From: an uncultured Ruminococcus sp.
GTDB lineage: Bacteria > Bacillota > Clostridia > Oscillospirales > Ruminococcaceae
NCBI GenBank assembly: GCA_902800795.1
Contig: CADCFQ010000001.1
Span: 1-64,000 of the forward strand
DNA length: 64,000 nucleotides
Direction: 5' to 3'
Shown here: one piece after another, positions 1 to 9,200 of the stretch
How the letters are laid out: each line of letters begins with the position of its first letter
Position numbering within the stretch: position 1 is the stretch's first letter
Translations under genes and position numbers: made by a program
The notes under the pieces: generated by a model
The model's input: the letters and a program-made list of their open reading frames with translations, nothing else
Database searches by the model: none
What the model was told of the DNA's origin: nothing

Positions 1-57
1 TATAGTATTGCTTTCGTGCGAAAAGTGGTGTCGGCTGACGCCGACGATTTTGAATGA
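1..57 (+). CDS. 3' end of an unidentified gene (partial)
   Basis: Frame 1 is open from the window edge to a TGA at 55-57 and gives 18 residues (YSIAFVRKVVSADADDFE). The tail is acidic and ends just before an intergenic region without further coding signal, which fits a true C-terminus. The fragment is too short to name. It lies upstream of dpaA on the same strand, about 265 nt away, so it is probably a separate transcription unit. Confidence 0.4.
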   Translation, partial: YSIAFVRKVVSADADDFE

Positions 58-68
58 GGGCTTTCCCA

Positions 69-88
69 GCGTAAGCGCTAGCTTATGC
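69..88. other. Short hairpin between the upstream gene and dpaA
   Basis: GCGTAAGC and GCTTATGC can pair (one G-U) around a GCTA loop. There is no T-run after it, so it is not a convincing terminator. The rest of 58-250 shows nothing I can name. Confidence 0.25.
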
Positions 89-252
89 GTGCTCCCATAT
101 CCCTTTGGTCAAACATCTCTACAGGGGTGATAAATCAACGGCTTTGACGGGCTGACCTTATGAAAAGTCATCACAGATCCCTGCAGCTTAACAGTTGCGC
201 TCCTGCCCGTTTTGTTCTATAATGTATACAGGAGCCTGTTCGTGATACTATC

Positions 253-284
253 ACCTTTGAGCCGCCTTTGGCATACATTATAAT
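253..284 (+). promoter_or_regulatory. dpaAB promoter, sigma-K-like (sigma-A also possible)
   Basis: An AC at 253-254 is followed after 17 nt by CATACATTA (272-280). This matches the Bacillus sigma-K pattern AC, 16-17 nt, CATAnnnTA. The same stretch also contains TTGAGC (257-262), 16 nt, TATAAT (279-284), a passable sigma-A promoter. In Bacillus the orthologous spoVF genes are made in the mother cell under sigma K, which favours the first reading. The -10 lies about 40 nt before the start codon. Confidence 0.5.
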
Positions 285-322
285 AAGAGCAGACTTATAA
301 CCTGATATATGGAGGTAACAGT

Positions 323-1192
323 ATGGAAAAGCTTGATATACTTTGCGTCGGCGGAGATGCAAGGATGACATATACCGCAAAGGAGCTGGCAAAGCACGGC
401 AGTGTTTATACTTACGCAACGGCTGATGACGGCAAAGTGACCCGTGTGATCTCATCGCCCGGGGAGATGCCCGTTAAGGCGGATATGCTGGTCCTCGGCC
501 TTATCCGCAGCGACGGGCTGGATGTCGGGTCGTTTCGTAATACACCAATAAACTGTATGGATCTTTCGCCGTGTCTCAAACGTGGCGCTGTCGTTATCGG
601 CGGAAAGCTCAATATCAAGATCATCGAGTATTTTTCGTCACTGGGGTTCGAGGTAAGGGACTATCTCAAACGTGAGGAGCTCGTGCTCAAAAACACTGTC
701 CCCACAGCTGAGGGAGCGCTGGAGATAGCTCTGCGGGAGCTTGCGATGACGGTTCGTGACAGCCGATGCCTTATCCTCGGGTCGGGCAGGGTGGCAAGCG
801 CCTGTGCCGAGCTTTTCTCGGCGGTGGGAGCGCATACCGATATCTGCGCCAGGAACCTCAGCGCTCTGACAGCCTTTGCGATAAAAGGTCACAGAGTCTT
901 TATGTTTGGTGAGCTGGGCGAGCATATCGGCGGTTACGACCTGATAATAAACACTATCCCTGCTATGGTGCTGGACAGAGAGCTGCTTTGCAGCTGCGAT
1001 AAGAAAGGCCTGATAATCGACCTGGCATCCATGCCCGGCGGAGCCGACAGAGAAGCCGCCAAAGATCTCGGCGTGCGCTGTATCCATGCGCTGGGACTTC
1101 CGGGCAAATGCGCTCCGGTAACGGCAGGACGTATAATAGCGGATACTGCGATACAGATCCTTAAAGAAAGGAGAAACACTGATGTCACTTAA
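323..1192 (+). CDS. dpaA: Dipicolinate synthase subunit A (SpoVFA)
   Basis: This 289-aa protein is the large subunit of dipicolinate synthase. The enzyme oxidises a dihydrodipicolinate-pathway intermediate to dipicolinic acid in the sporulation mother cell, for loading into the spore core with calcium. The N-terminal domain begins MEKLDILCVGGDARM, as usual for the family. A Rossmann nucleotide-binding loop (GSGRVA) lies near residues 152-158. Length matches the family (about 290-300). GGAGG precedes the ATG by 8 nt. The last codons overlap dpaB by 11 nt, indicating translational coupling. A sigma-K-like promoter sits upstream. Its presence implies that the organism forms spores or descends from one that did. 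Confidence 0.92.
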   Translation: MEKLDILCVGGDARMTYTAKELAKHGSVYTYATADDGKVTRVISSPGEMPVKADMLVLGLIRSDGLDVGSFRNTPINCMDLSPCLKRGAVVIGGKLNIKIIEYFSSLGFEVRDYLKREELVLKNTVPTAEGALEIALRELAMTVRDSRCLILGSGRVASACAELFSAVGAHTDICARNLSALTAFAIKGHRVFMFGELGEHIGGYDLIINTIPAMVLDRELLCSCDKKGLIIDLASMPGGADREAAKDLGVRCIHALGLPGKCAPVTAGRIIADTAIQILKERRNTDVT

Positions 1193-1772
1193 AGGCGTTA
1201 GGGTCGGCTTCTGTATGACAGGGTCGTTCTGCACCTTTGAAAAGGCGTTCGGGGCTGCGCAGGCTTTGAAGGATCAGGGTGCGCAGCTCGTGCCGATAAT
1301 GTCGTTTCACGCATCGTCCATATCCACACGTTTCGGAACGGCGCAAGAGAATATAGAAAAACTTGAAAAGATAGCGCAGGCTCCGGTGATAATGACTATC
1401 GAGGATGCGGAGCCCATAGGCCCCCAGAAGCTCTGCGACGTTATGGCGGTGGTCCCGTGCACATCGAACACGGCGGCAAAGCTGTCTCTCGGCATAGTGG
1501 ATACGCCTGCGGCGATGGCGGTCAAGAGCCATCTCAGGAACGAGCAGCCTGTGGTCATTGCTATATCGACCAACGATGCGCTGGGAGCCTGTGCGAAAAG
1601 CATAGGAAAGCTTCAGGCTATGCGAAACTATTACTTTGTGCCCTACGGACAGGACAACTTTCTCGGAAAGCCCCGGTCTGCGGTGGCGGACATGGGAAAG
1701 CTTCCCGAGACTATAGAGCAGGCTCTTTACGGCAGACAGCTCCAGCCGATGATGCTAACTGCAAAGACTTGA
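1182..1772 (+). CDS. dpaB: Dipicolinate synthase subunit B (SpoVFB)
   Basis: The 196-aa product belongs to the flavoprotein/phosphopantothenoylcysteine-decarboxylase-like fold and is the partner of DpaA in making dipicolinic acid. The N-terminus (VRVGFCMTGSFCTFEKA) matches the family's nucleotide-binding start. The central VPCTSNTAAKLS and SLGIVDTPAAMAVKSHLR region carries the conserved flavoprotein-type residues. The ATG lies inside the end of dpaA, with AAAGGAG upstream. A strong bidirectional terminator follows 22 nt after the stop, so dpaA-dpaB form a two-gene operon. Confidence 0.92.
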   Translation: MSLKGVRVGFCMTGSFCTFEKAFGAAQALKDQGAQLVPIMSFHASSISTRFGTAQENIEKLEKIAQAPVIMTIEDAEPIGPQKLCDVMAVVPCTSNTAAKLSLGIVDTPAAMAVKSHLRNEQPVVIAISTNDALGACAKSIGKLQAMRNYYFVPYGQDNFLGKPRSAVADMGKLPETIEQALYGRQLQPMMLTAKT

Positions 1773-1794
1773 AAGCAACACCTAACAAAGAAAA

Positions 1795-1839
1795 CGGGAC
1801 CGCTGCATACGGCGCAGCAGTCCCGTATTGTGTTTTTTT
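1795..1839. terminator. Bidirectional terminator between dpaB and glgA
   Basis: CGGGACCGCTGC and GCAGCAGTCCCG form a 12-bp stem with one mismatch. It is followed on the plus strand by TATTGTGTTTTTTT. On the minus strand it is followed by GTTTTCTTTGTT. It can end both dpaAB and the convergent glgA transcript. Confidence 0.8.
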
Positions 1840-1840
1840 A

Positions 1841-3286
1841 TTATCCTATCAGCCAATCATACATCTCCTGATATTTGTTTGCCGAGGTCTGCCATGAGAA
1901 GTCCTGTGCCATACCGGACTTCACGATGCCGTTCCAATCGTCTCTCCTGTCAGTAAAGATATACTTTGCAAACATCACTGTGTTATACATCTCGTGAGCA
2001 TTGTAATTTGCAAAGCTGAATCCTGTTCCGGTGTGCTCGAACTGATTGTAGGGCTGCACCGTGTCTTTAAGGCCGCCTGTCTCACGAACGATAGGCACTG
2101 TGCCGTATCTTAGTGACATAAGCTGTGAAAGGCCGCAGGGCTCGAACAGCGAAGGCATAAGGAAGGCATCGCAGGATGCGTATATCTTGTGGGAAAGCTC
2201 CTCGCTGTAGAAAATGTTTGCAGCCACAAGGTGAGGATACTTGCCTGCGAAGTAGCGGAACATATCCTCATATCTGGGCTCGCCTGTTCCAAGCACCACG
2301 AACTGGATATCCTGCTGGCACATCCTCTCCATCATATAGGCGATAAGGTCAAAGCCCTTCTGGTCGGTCAGTCTGCTGACTATGCCTATCATGAACTTGC
2401 CGTCATCCTGAGCAAGCCCGAACTCTGCCTGGATAGCTCTCTTGTTGTGTACCTTCTTTTCAAGAACGTTGTCGATGTTATATTTTACAGGTATCATCCT
2501 GTCCTTCGAGGGGTCATACTCGTCATAGTCTATGCCGTTTACGATGCCTCTCAGGTCGTTGCTCCTTGCTCTCATCAGCCCGTGCAGGCCCTCGCCGTAG
2601 AATTCGGTCTTTATCTCCTCGGCATAGGTGCTGCTGACGGTGGTTATAGCGTCTGCATAAACAAGACCGCCCTTGAGCATATTTCCGTCGATGGTGCCTG
2701 TCTTCAGCTTGTCGGGAGTGTAGTAATACTCGGAAAGACCTGCGATATACTTATACATATCGTAGTTGTCGTTGCCCTGGAATTTCAGGTTGTGTATGGT
2801 CATAACCGACTTTATCCCACGGAAGAACTCATTTGCGGCAAAGCTGTCGTGAAGATAAACGGGGATAAGTCCTGCCTGCCAGTCATGGCAGTGGATAACG
2901 TCCGGCCTGAAGCCGATGACAGGCAGTGCTGAGAGCACAGCTTTGTCAAAATACATGAATTTCTCAACGTCCCAGTGATGCTCGGTATAGGGCTTGTCGC
3001 CGGAGAAATAGTGCTCGTTGTCGATAAAGTAGAAGATAACGCCTTCGTGCTCGACTTTAAGGACACCCACATATTCCTGTCTGCCCGACCAGTCCATATA
3101 GAAGTGTGTCACATACTCCATCCTGTCCTTCCACTCCTGCTTTATGCAGGCATACTTCGGCAGGATGACACGGCAGTCATAATACCTTTTGTCAAACCTT
3201 TTCGGAAGCGAGCCTACAACGTCGGCAAGGCCTCCTGTCTTGATGAACGGAACACATTCCGAAGATGCGAACAAAACATTTTTCAT
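1841..3286 (-). CDS. glgA: Glycogen synthase (ADP-glucose type)
   Basis: The 481-aa GT5 glycosyltransferase transfers glucose from ADP-glucose to a growing alpha-1,4-glucan. The N-terminal nucleotide-sugar loop KTGGLADV starts at K16. The C-terminal half carries SLFEPCGLSQ and the GTVPIVRETGGLKDTV motif that binds the donor. Length is normal for bacterial GlgA (about 475-490). It is the last gene of a minus-strand run after the hydrolase and comM, 48 nt downstream of comM, with AAAGGA before its ATG. No other glycogen gene lies in the window, so the link to comM looks like shared transcription, not shared function. Confidence 0.95.
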   Translation of the reverse strand: MKNVLFASSECVPFIKTGGLADVVGSLPKRFDKRYYDCRVILPKYACIKQEWKDRMEYVTHFYMDWSGRQEYVGVLKVEHEGVIFYFIDNEHYFSGDKPYTEHHWDVEKFMYFDKAVLSALPVIGFRPDVIHCHDWQAGLIPVYLHDSFAANEFFRGIKSVMTIHNLKFQGNDNYDMYKYIAGLSEYYYTPDKLKTGTIDGNMLKGGLVYADAITTVSSTYAEEIKTEFYGEGLHGLMRARSNDLRGIVNGIDYDEYDPSKDRMIPVKYNIDNVLEKKVHNKRAIQAEFGLAQDDGKFMIGIVSRLTDQKGFDLIAYMMERMCQQDIQFVVLGTGEPRYEDMFRYFAGKYPHLVAANIFYSEELSHKIYASCDAFLMPSLFEPCGLSQLMSLRYGTVPIVRETGGLKDTVQPYNQFEHTGTGFSFANYNAHEMYNTVMFAKYIFTDRRDDWNGIVKSGMAQDFSWQTSANKYQEMYDWLIG

Positions 3287-3334
3287 AGAGATCTATCCTT
3301 TCAATTTTTATAGCTTACTATTTATACTGGCGGT

Positions 3335-4864
3335 TCAGCCGCTCCAGTATTTCCGGTCCAAGCTGCGGTACTGTACCGCAAGGGCTATGTGTTTCTTTTC
3401 GATGATATCGCTCTTGTCCATATCGGCAACAGTCCTTGCGACCTTGAGTATCTTGTCATAGGCTCTTGCCGACAGCCCCAGCTTGTCAAACACCTTCGAG
3501 AGCATATCCGTGGCGTCGTCAGTCATGGGACAGGCATCATGGAGGATATCCGAGGTCATCCTGGCGTTGCAGGTTATCCCTGTGCCCTTGAAGCGCCTGT
3601 TCTGGATGTCCCTTGCCTGCTGGACCCGCTCTCTTATAGCGCTGGAAGCCTCCTCCTTCTGCGCAGAGGAAAGGTCAGCAAACTCCACGGGAGCCACCTC
3701 CAGGTGGATATCAAAGCGGTCGAGCAGCGGCCCCGAGACCTTTGACAGATAGCCTGCCACCTGTTTTGGTGTGCAGATGCACTTTCTGGTGGGGTGGCCG
3801 TAATAGCCGCAGGGACAAGGGTTCATCGCCGCTATCAGCATAAACGAACACGGATAGGTGATGCTTCCCGCAACACGGGAGATAGTCACCTTCTGGTCCT
3901 CCAGCGGCTGCCTTAGTATCTCCAGCGCAGGCCTTGCGAACTCCGCAAGCTCGTCCAGGAAAAGAATGCCGTTATGTGCAAGGGATATCTCTCCCGGCTT
4001 CGGGACAGACCCTCCTCCTGCCAGGCCGGCAGAAGACACCGTGTGGTGCGGCGAGCGGAACGGCCTTGCTGTTACCAGCGGCTCGTTCTTGTCGATAAGC
4101 CCTGCCACCGAGTGGATGTTTGTGGTCTCTATCGACTCCTCGAAGGTCATAGCAGGCATAATGGTGGGCATACGCTTTGAGAGCATGGACTTTCCGGAAC
4201 CCGGCGAGCCTATCATAAGGGCGTTGTGACCGCCCGCCGCTGCGACCTCCAGAGCTTTCTTGGCCGCCGCCTGTCCTTTGACATCCGCAAAGTCAAGGGT
4301 GCCGAAATAACTCTCGGGAGAGGGCACATATTTCTCTGCCGCCGTTATCTGCTTTCTGCCCATAAAATGCTCTGCCAGCTCTCCCAGCGAGGACACGCCG
4401 TAGACTTCCAGCCCCTCAACGACCGAAGCCTCTCTTACGTTGTCGGCAGGCACATAGACCGCCCCAAGTCCCGAGCGCTGGGCGTTTATCGCCATAGGCA
4501 GCACGCCGTTTACGGCTCTTATCTCTCCGCCGAGGGAGACCTCTCCGATAAAGGCGGCGCTTTCGAGCACACTGTCCTCGACCAGCCCCGACACCCTTAG
4601 CAGTGCCACAGCTATAGCCAGATCATAAACGGAGCCGGACTTTTTAACATCGGCAGGAGCAAGATTTATCATCACCTTGCTGGTGGGGAACTTCAGGCCG
4701 CTGGAGCGAAGAGCGCTCCTTATCCTTTCACGGCTCTCCCTTACGGATGCGTCCGCAAGCCCCACTATATCGAAGGCCGGCAGCCCCTTTGAAGCTTCGA
4801 CCTCCACAGTGACCGCAAAGGAATTGAGCCCCAGGAGCCCCAGGCTGTTGATCTTCGCAAACAT
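3335..4864 (-). CDS. comM: YifB/ComM-family Mg-chelatase-like AAA+ ATPase
   Basis: The 509-aa protein has the three-part layout of the family: an N-terminal Lon-protease-like ChlI domain (about 1-170), a central AAA+ module, and a C-terminal lid. Walker A GSPGSGKSM lies near residue 220, and ILFLDELAEF supplies Walker B. CPCGYYG and CICTP are the usual cysteine-bearing insert. In Vibrio and Haemophilus, ComM is a hexameric helicase that promotes branch migration during natural transformation. A role outside competence in Clostridia is unknown. Its ATG overlaps the hydrolase stop codon by 1 nt (TGATG), so translation is coupled. Confidence 0.9.
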   Translation of the reverse strand: MFAKINSLGLLGLNSFAVTVEVEASKGLPAFDIVGLADASVRESRERIRSALRSSGLKFPTSKVMINLAPADVKKSGSVYDLAIAVALLRVSGLVEDSVLESAAFIGEVSLGGEIRAVNGVLPMAINAQRSGLGAVYVPADNVREASVVEGLEVYGVSSLGELAEHFMGRKQITAAEKYVPSPESYFGTLDFADVKGQAAAKKALEVAAAGGHNALMIGSPGSGKSMLSKRMPTIMPAMTFEESIETTNIHSVAGLIDKNEPLVTARPFRSPHHTVSSAGLAGGGSVPKPGEISLAHNGILFLDELAEFARPALEILRQPLEDQKVTISRVAGSITYPCSFMLIAAMNPCPCGYYGHPTRKCICTPKQVAGYLSKVSGPLLDRFDIHLEVAPVEFADLSSAQKEEASSAIRERVQQARDIQNRRFKGTGITCNARMTSDILHDACPMTDDATDMLSKVFDKLGLSARAYDKILKVARTVADMDKSDIIEKKHIALAVQYRSLDRKYWSG

Positions 4865-5811
4865 CAGCCGTCAAGCTCCGTGTCAGCCCCGAGGTCGCCG
4901 AGGAAGGAAGCGATGTCGCCCATTATCTCATCACGGTTGGGCTCGTGGACAAGGGAGTGTCTTGCGTCCTCATAAAGCTTCATCTCAACGTTGCAGCCCT
5001 GTTCGAACAGCTTTTCAAACACTTTTTTTACGCCGCTGCCGTAGTCAGCAACAGGGTCAGCCGTTCCTGCTATCAGCAGAGTGGGCAGATCCTTTGGATA
5101 GTTCTGATACCACTTGTCCTGGCTTACGAACCAGAGAAGCTTTGAAAGGTTTTCATATCCGTTGACCGTGAAGACGAAATTGCAGGCAGGGTCGCTGTCA
5201 AACTTAGCGAGCATCTCCCTGTCTCTTGTCACCCAGTCCTTGGGGCTGGAATTATCATCTATCTTGTCGTTATACTTCCCGAAAGCAAGCTTTGTAAGGG
5301 TCTTGCTCCTGTGGTATTCGCCCTTGGCTTTCTTTATGGGAGCCGACAGCGTGAGCAGACCCGGAACGCCGGAAACTCCGCCGGAGGTACCGCTGATAAC
5401 GATGCCGTCAAGAGTCTTTCTGTGTTTTACCGCATAGGCACGGCCAAGGAAGCTTCCCATACTGTGGCAGAAAATATAGTAGGGAACATCGGGATAGCTT
5501 TTCTTTATTATCGTTGTCAGCTTATACATATCGTGAATACAGTTCTGCCAGCCGTTCTCGGGCGAGAAGTAGCCAAACTCGCTCTCGTCGTTGACGCTTG
5601 CGCCGTGACCCAGGTGGTCATTTCCGCAGACAAGATATCCGAGCCCGGTCAGATACTGTGCAAAATGCTCGTAGACCCTGATGTGTTCTATCATACCGTG
5701 AACTATCTGAACAACGCCCTTTACCTCTCCGACAGGGAAGTAAACATAATAAGCTATGCGGTGTTCGCCGTCAGAAGAAGCAAAGGTGCTCCTGAAATGT
5801 GTACATTTCAT
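4864..5811 (-). CDS. Alpha/beta hydrolase, lysophospholipase/monoacylglycerol lipase-like
   Basis: The 315-aa protein is a Hydrolase_4 (serine aminopeptidase S33/lysophospholipase) family member. The oxyanion strand HGMIEH is at about 38-43. The nucleophile elbow reads CHSMG near residue 117 and lacks the common leading glycine of GHSMG. AGTADPV and DARHSLVHE provide the probable acid and histidine. The start at 5811 is chosen because AAGGAGAT lies 6 nt before it; an in-frame ATG 27 nt upstream has no such site. There is no signal peptide, so it is probably cytoplasmic. It is first in the unit with comM and glgA, behind its own promoter. The substrate cannot be read from sequence. Confidence 0.8.
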   Translation of the reverse strand: MKCTHFRSTFASSDGEHRIAYYVYFPVGEVKGVVQIVHGMIEHIRVYEHFAQYLTGLGYLVCGNDHLGHGASVNDESEFGYFSPENGWQNCIHDMYKLTTIIKKSYPDVPYYIFCHSMGSFLGRAYAVKHRKTLDGIVISGTSGGVSGVPGLLTLSAPIKKAKGEYHRSKTLTKLAFGKYNDKIDDNSSPKDWVTRDREMLAKFDSDPACNFVFTVNGYENLSKLLWFVSQDKWYQNYPKDLPTLLIAGTADPVADYGSGVKKVFEKLFEQGCNVEMKLYEDARHSLVHEPNRDEIMGDIASFLGDLGADTELDG

Positions 5812-5857
5812 TGTTTGATCTCCTTTCATTAAAGCCATAGGGCTTATAATCTATTTT

Positions 5858-5886
5858 AGTATAACATATTCTGTGTTATTATTCAA
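5858..5886 (-). promoter_or_regulatory. Promoter of the hydrolase-comM-glgA unit
   Basis: On the minus strand TTGAAT (5886-5881), a 17-nt spacer and TATACT (5863-5858) lie about 47 nt upstream of the start at 5811. Confidence 0.65.
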
Positions 5887-5925
5887 GCTTTTTTGTAAAA
5901 AATGACCAAGTTTTTTGCTTATCTT

Positions 5926-5946
5926 TGCCTTGCCCGGCACAAGGCA
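5926..5946. other. Perfect 7-bp hairpin in the hydrolase/rpoB divergent region
   Basis: TGCCTTG and CAAGGCA flank a 7-nt loop. There is no T-run, so it could be a protein-binding palindrome rather than a terminator. The rest of 5887-6117 is AT-rich and shows no gene or other clear element. Confidence 0.3.
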
Positions 5947-6117
5947 GAGACAAGGGTGTACAAAATGGCATAATGTGACAATTTTAATCTGAAATTAAAT
6001 AAAAAGTTACGATTTGATAACACAATGGTAATTATAAAACTTTTCGCTTCATAAAAGCCGTTTTTTGGCTAAATCGGAGAAATTTGATTTAAGGGGCTTT
6101 GCGGGAAGCAAAAACGC

Positions 6118-6146
6118 TTGACAAACCCTTGAAATCCTTATATAAT
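6118..6146 (+). promoter_or_regulatory. rpoB promoter
   Basis: A consensus TTGACA (6118-6123), 17-nt spacer and TATAAT (6141-6146). The predicted leader before the rpoB ATG is about 120 nt. It contains short G/C-rich segments but no known leader motif that I recognise. Confidence 0.85.
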
Positions 6147-6272
6147 TGTATACTGTATCATAATAGCGTTTTATGCCCCTTTTTTAGGAAGGAGCGGTCT
6201 TTCAAGGGCTGTTCACGGGGCTGAAAACGGGCGTAAAATGTGGTTCAAATAAACTAAGGAGTGATAAAGCCT

Positions 6273-9200
6273 ATGGTGAATGTCAAGGACGTGAAGCTTG
6301 GTAAGAATACCAGAAAGAGCTTTGCAAAGATCAATGAGGCTCTGGAGATGCCAAACCTCATTGAGGTGCAGAAGAATTCTTATCAATGGTTCCTGGACGA
6401 GGGTCTGAAGGAGGTCTTCAGAGACATCTCCACGATCACCGACTATAACGGTAATCTGGAGCTTAATTTCGTCGGATACAGATTCGATGAAGAGGCTAAG
6501 TATTCTGTAGCTGAGTGTAAGGCAAGGGACGTGACTTATGCCGTTCCGCTGAGAGTTACAGCAAGACTTAACAACACCGAGACCGGAGAGATCAAGGAGA
6601 GCGAGGTCTACATGGGAGACATCCCCAAGATGACCGAGAGCGGAACCTTTGTTATCAACGGTGCTGAGCGTGTTATCGTTTCACAGCTCGTTCGTTCACC
6701 GGGCGTATACTATGCCTTTGACAAGGACAAGACCGGTAAGGATCTTTTCAAGACCACTGTTATCCCTAACCGTGGTGCGTGGCTTGAATATGAGATGGAT
6801 TCCAATGATGTTGTTTATGTAAGGATAGACAAGAACAGAAAGATCCCTCTCACCACCTTTATAAGAGCGCTGGGTATCGGCACTAACGAAGAGATTGAGG
6901 AGGTCTTCGGTCCTGACGAGAGACTGACCCAGACTATCAACCAGAAGGATCAGACTGCCAACAAGGAGGAGGCTCTCCTTGAGGTATACAGAAAGCTTCG
7001 TCCCGGCGAGCCGCCTACGGTAGAGTCTTCTGTTCAGCACCTGAACAATCTGTTCTTTGATGCAAAGAGATATGATCTTTCAAGATTCGGAAGATATAAG
7101 TATAACAAGAAGCTGGGCATTGGCTCAAGGCTTGCAGGCCACAAGGTGTCAAGACCCATAGCAGACCCTTCGACAGGCGAGATCCTTGCTGAAGAGGGCG
7201 AGCTGCTCAGCTTCGACCGTGCAATGGAGATCGAGGGCAAGGGTGTCAGCGAGGCTTATGTGAGAGCCGAGATCAAGGAGCACTTCACCTCTGCGACAGG
7301 CGAGGCTATCACAAAGCTGGAGGACGTTGAGGTCAAGGTCATCGGCAACGGCATGGTAGACATCGCTGATTTCGTAAACTTCGATGCTGCTGAGTTCGGT
7401 ATAAATGAAAAGGTATCGTTCAAGGTGCTCAAGGATATCCTTGACAGCGCCGAGAGCGAAGAGGATATAAAGGAAGCTGTAAAGGAAAGAGCCGATGAGC
7501 TCGTTCCCAAGCACATCACTATCGATGATATCGTTGCTACTGTTTCTTATTTCCTCAACCTCTGCGAGGGTGTCGGCACCGTTGACGATATCGACCACCT
7601 CGGAAACAGACGTATCCGTTCTGTCGGTGAGCTTCTTCAGAACCAGTTCAGGATAGGCTTTACCAGAATGGAAAGAGTCGTTCGTGAGAGGATGAACATC
7701 CAGTCCCAGGGGGCTGAGGTCATCACTCCTACTGCTCTTATCAATATCAGACCTATCACAGCAGCTATCAGAGAGTTCTTCGGTTCTTCGCCTCTTTCCC
7801 AGTTCATGGACCAGAACAACCCTCTTGCAGAGCTGACACATAAGAGACGTCTTTCTGCCCTCGGCCCCGGTGGTCTTTCCAGAGACCGTGCAGGATTTGA
7901 GGTCCGTGACGTTCACTATACACACTACGGAAGAATGTGCCCGATCGAGACTCCTGAAGGACCTAACATCGGACTTATCTCCTATCTTGCATCCTTCGCA
8001 AGGATAAACCAGTACGGCTTCATCGAGGCTCCTTACAGAAGAGTCGACAAGGAGACCGGAGTGGTAACTGACGAAGTAGTTTATATGACTGCTGATGTCG
8101 AGGATAATTATATGGTAGCTCAGGCAAACGAGCCTCTTACCGAGGACAGCAAGTTTGCAAGAGCTAAGGTAAACGGCAGATACAGAGATCAGATCCTTGA
8201 GATCGAGAGAGAAAAGATCGACTTCATGGATGTTTCTCCTAAGATGGTCGTTTCCGTCGCTACCGCTTGTATCCCGTTCCTCGAGAACGACGACGCAAAC
8301 CGTGCGCTGATGGGCTCGAACATGCAGAGGCAGGCTGTGCCGCTTCTCAAGACAGAGTCGCCTATCGTCGGCACAGGTATGGAGTATAAGGCTTGTCTTG
8401 ACTCCGGTGTTGCCGTTGTTGCTAAGGAGGGCGGTATCGTTGAGAGCGTTGACGCTGACAAGATCGTTATCCGTGAGGACAGCGGTTCGCTCAGAACTTA
8501 CGAGCTGACAAAGTTCAAGCGCTCCAATGCAGGCACCTGCACCAACCAGAGACCTATCGTTGCAAAGGGCGAGAGGATCGAAGCTCACCAGATCATCGGT
8601 GACGGTCCCGCTACTGCAAACGGAGAGCTCTCCCTCGGTAAGAATGCCCTTATAGGCTTCATGACCTGGGAAGGCTACAACTACGAGGACGCCGTTCTCC
8701 TTAACGAGAACCTGGTAAAGCAGGATAAGTACACCTCTATCCATATCGAGGAGTATGAGACAGAAGCAAGAGATACCAAGCTCGGACCCGAGGAGATCAC
8801 AAGAGACATCCCCAACGTTGGTGAGGACGCTCTGAAGGATCTGGACGAGGACGGTATCATCAGGATAGGTGCCGAGGTACGTTCGGGTGATATCCTTGTT
8901 GGTAAGGTAACACCTAAGGGCGAGACCGAGCTGACCGCAGAGGAAAGACTTCTCAGAGCTATCTTCGGTGAGAAGGCAAGAGAGGTAAGAGACAACTCCC
9001 TCAAGGTCCCTCACGGCGAGGCAGGTACCATTATAGATGTTAAGATATTCACAAGAGATAACTGCGACGAGCTTTCTCCCGGAGTTAACCAGATAGTAAG
9101 ATGCTATATAGCTCAGAAGAGAAAGATCTCCGTCGGAGACAAGATGGCAGGACGTCACGGAAACAAGGGTGTCGTTTCAAGGATACTTCCTCAGGAGGAT

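Noticed and set aside
171..455. 94-codon minus-strand frame across the dpaA start
   Set aside because: It overlaps the dpaA promoter and start, has no family likeness, and dpaA is certain.
7770..7990. Resistance substitutions in RpoB (rifampicin) or S12 (streptomycin)
   Set aside because: The rifampicin region of RpoB and the KKPNS and VKDLP segments of S12 carry wild-type residues at the classical positions.
7149..9158. 669-codon open frame on the strand opposite rpoB; similar long frames lie opposite rpoC, fusA and tuf
   Set aside because: They lie fully inside highly expressed genes and their sequence is Leu/Ser/Val-rich without domain pattern. Biased codons of the sense gene remove stop codons on the other strand. 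No ribosome binding sites support them.
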